This document shows, in pieces, positions 5,096 to 6,451 of a DNA stretch of 6,451 nucleotides. Under the pieces are notes generated by a model that saw nothing but the letters and a program-made list of their open reading frames with translations, did no database searches and had not been told where the DNA came from. Made by a program: the position numbers and the translations under genes. Each line of letters starts with the position of its first letter. Position 1 is the stretch's first letter. The DNA is from Lentisphaeria bacterium (GTDB taxonomy: Bacteria > Verrucomicrobiota > Lentisphaeria > Oligosphaerales > Oligosphaeraceae), in assembly GCA_028699735.1 (NCBI GenBank), contig JAQVUB010000155.1, positions 1-6,451 on the forward strand, in the 5' to 3' direction.

Positions 5096-6292
5096 TCAAT
5101 CCGTCAAGCCTGTCACTTTTTGCCATTGGGCAATTTTATCCGACCAGGAGTCCCCATAGATCGCCTTCATGTACGCCATACTTTCCGCATCATTGTCACT
5201 GCCATGCAGAAAATTGATGGCACCGGGGAAACGTTGATCCATAAGCTTGCGAATTTCATGCTTGAAAAACACATTCCCATTGCGGACAAACTTGTGAATG
5301 CTTCCCAAGGTAGATTGGTGATCTATGACTGCCGGAGCCGGATCATGACAGATGACCGCTATTACCGGCGGGACAATCAGATAATCCTTGTGTTTCGTCC
5401 AGTCGCCGCCACGGGTTTCCCGAATCACCCTGCTTTGTTGCTCGGAGTTCAAAGAAAACTGCTCCAAAATGGTGAATTTTTTTTGCAATTCCTCGATAAT
5501 TGGGGCATTGGCACCGGTTTGGACAGCATCTTCGCGGATCAAAAAAACGAGGATTTCCCTTAGCTTTCCCAGATCCCTGAGCTGTTTTTCAGTTTCCAGA
5601 TTCAACAGTTCATCATGCCAGGCATTTCGGGTTGGCCAGCGCCCAAGCAGGTCATAAGGCATGGCCCAGTTGCGCTGCTGCAACCAATGGTGAATATTCA
5701 GCAAGGTCAGAGGTTTCGGCAGCGTTTCGCCACATTCTGCAGCCGTTAAGCAGAGTTCCTGCTCCAGATCATGCGAATATCGTTCAGAATTTTGCAGAGC
5801 CGTCCCGGTGGGCAGTCCGCACAGAAGCCCTTTTTGATAGACGCAGTGATACAGCAGAGAGTACAGATAGAGACGGGGAGCAGGGCGGTAAAAGGAGTCG
5901 CAGAACAAGCTGCGATTCTGCAGTAGTTCCGAGCCCAAGACCGGTGGAAAGTAGGCAATTCGTTTGCAGTCCGTGCCCAGACGGATGCCATTGGAATACA
6001 GATCGATCTTAATCTTGCCGGGGAAGTCCGCCACCACCCGGCAGAATTCCTCCAACTGGGAGGATTCCACCAGAAGATCAATATCCCCTGCAAAGTTTTT
6101 TTCAGCATCTGAAGATAGTGGCACTTCGGAAAACCAGCGAAGGACCACATAGGAGATGCCGCTTTTACCCAGAGCGGCGAAAAATTCCTTCAAATGCCCA
6201 ATCCGGACGTTGCTGCGGCGTTTTTTTTTCGAACGGCGTGTCCACTGGAAAAGCAGCCAACGGTAACGCAGATAATGCAAAAAGTTCTTCAT
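5096..6292 (-). CDS. Nucleotidyltransferase-like / NDK-like fusion protein
   Basis: This 398-residue protein has two parts. Residues 1-30 are very basic (RYRWLLFQWTRRSKKKRR). Residues about 31-230 look like a Pol-beta-type nucleotidyltransferase, with ISYVVLRWF (46-54), GDIDLLV (69-75) giving acidic Asp70 and Asp72, and Asp97 in KIKIDLYS as the likely third acid. Residues about 245-385 follow nucleoside diphosphate kinase (NDK) in order. EILVFLIREDAVQ (246-258) sits where NDK has its KPDAVQ strand. FTILEQFSLNSEQ (273-285) and VPPVIAVICHDP (307-318) match the next strands. NFLHGSDNDAES (360-371) matches the NDK NxxHGSDSxES active site, with His363 as the phosphohistidine equivalent. The usual Lys of KPD is Arg253. 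The ATG overlaps the upstream stop (ATGA) and has only a weak ribosome site, so translation is coupled. The NDK reading rests on motif order. Role inferred: nucleotide or phosphate transfer linked to surface-sugar synthesis. Confidence 0.75.
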   Translation of the reverse strand: MKNFLHYLRYRWLLFQWTRRSKKKRRSNVRIGHLKEFFAALGKSGISYVVLRWFSEVPLSSDAEKNFAGDIDLLVESSQLEEFCRVVADFPGKIKIDLYSNGIRLGTDCKRIAYFPPVLGSELLQNRSLFCDSFYRPAPRLYLYSLLYHCVYQKGLLCGLPTGTALQNSERYSHDLEQELCLTAAECGETLPKPLTLLNIHHWLQQRNWAMPYDLLGRWPTRNAWHDELLNLETEKQLRDLGKLREILVFLIREDAVQTGANAPIIEELQKKFTILEQFSLNSEQQSRVIRETRGGDWTKHKDYLIVPPVIAVICHDPAPAVIDHQSTLGSIHKFVRNGNVFFKHEIRKLMDQRFPGAINFLHGSDNDAESMAYMKAIYGDSWSDKIAQWQKVTGLTD

Positions 6293-6451
6293 GGTTTACA
6301 AGCCTGATGTAGTTTCTTCAGAACGTCAGCGGGTACATGCAATCCAACCCGTTCGCGGGTGGTGAGATGCCGCGTATTCAGCATGGCAAGCAGCTCCTGA
6401 AAGCAAGCAAGGCTGATGGCGGGAGAACGCAATGCATAATATGTTTGACGG
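6289..6451 (-). CDS. C-terminal 53 residues of an unrecognised protein
   Basis: The minus strand is open from the window edge to a TGA at 6289-6291 that overlaps the ATG of the next gene by two bases (ATGA). The peptide begins RQTYYALRSPAISL and ends VPADVLKKLHQACKP. It reads as a mostly helical, charged C-terminus with no motif I can name. The tight overlap shows that it is the upstream partner of the nucleotidyltransferase/NDK-like gene in one operon. Everything before it, including its start and main domain, lies outside the window. A chance open frame is unlikely given the overlap geometry and the sensible residue mix. Confidence 0.65.
   Translation of the reverse strand, partial: RQTYYALRSPAISLACFQELLAMLNTRHLTTRERVGLHVPADVLKKLHQACKP

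Noticed and set aside
5120..5563. A 147-residue open frame on the plus strand
   Set aside because: It is antisense to the NDK-like half of the fusion gene, which has motif support. I read it as a shadow frame.
1..6451. CRISPR array, tRNA, rRNA or transposase gene
   Set aside because: No regularly spaced direct repeats, no tRNA cloverleaf or CCA end, and no DDE or other transposase motif was seen on either strand.

Overview
This window is an accessory or surface-biosynthesis stretch of a bacterial chromosome. Nearly all of it is coded on the minus strand, so transcription runs from high to low coordinates. The organism is not named by any marker gene. A single-domain ceramidase-like hydrolase next to a TIM-barrel sugar isomerase, together with AT-rich intergenic repeats carrying the core 'accacgaaaggcacgaaaa', fits a PVC-type bacterium (Lentisphaerota, Verrucomicrobiota or Planctomycetota). 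That assignment is an inference and is weak.

Layout in transcription order. (1) 6451-6289: the C-terminal 53 codons of an unrecognised gene, whose TGA overlaps the next ATG. (2) 6292-5096: a 398-residue protein. I read it as a Pol-beta-type nucleotidyltransferase-like domain (GDIDLLV motif) joined to a C-terminal domain that follows nucleoside diphosphate kinase (NDK) almost from end to end, with an NDK-type N-x-x-H-G-S-D active-site motif. (3) A 91-bp gap with a TTGACA-type promoter. (4) 5004-3730: a ceramidase-like metal hydrolase with no signal peptide, followed after 18 bp by (5) 3711-2950, a xylose-isomerase-like sugar isomerase/epimerase. (6) A 553-bp non-coding stretch built from repeats and small hairpins. 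(7) 2396-1473: a GT8-like glycosyltransferase. (8) 1436-372: a GT2 glycosyltransferase, in the same reading frame as (7) and separated from it by one TAA and 12 sense codons. (9) A 222-bp convergent gap holding a 21-bp perfect inverted repeat. (10) 1-149, plus strand: the 3' end of an unrecognised gene.

How the genes may work together: the two glycosyltransferases probably add sugars to a surface polysaccharide or glycolipid, and the nucleotidyltransferase/NDK-like protein may belong to the same locus. The hydrolase/isomerase pair looks like a separate small catabolic unit with its own promoter.

The observation most worth following is the nucleotidyltransferase-NDK fusion. Its NDK half keeps the catalytic histidine region, but Arg replaces the phosphate-binding Lys of the usual KPD motif. 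The next are a repeat family seen five times in the two main intergenic regions, and the single-stop separation of the two glycosyltransferases.
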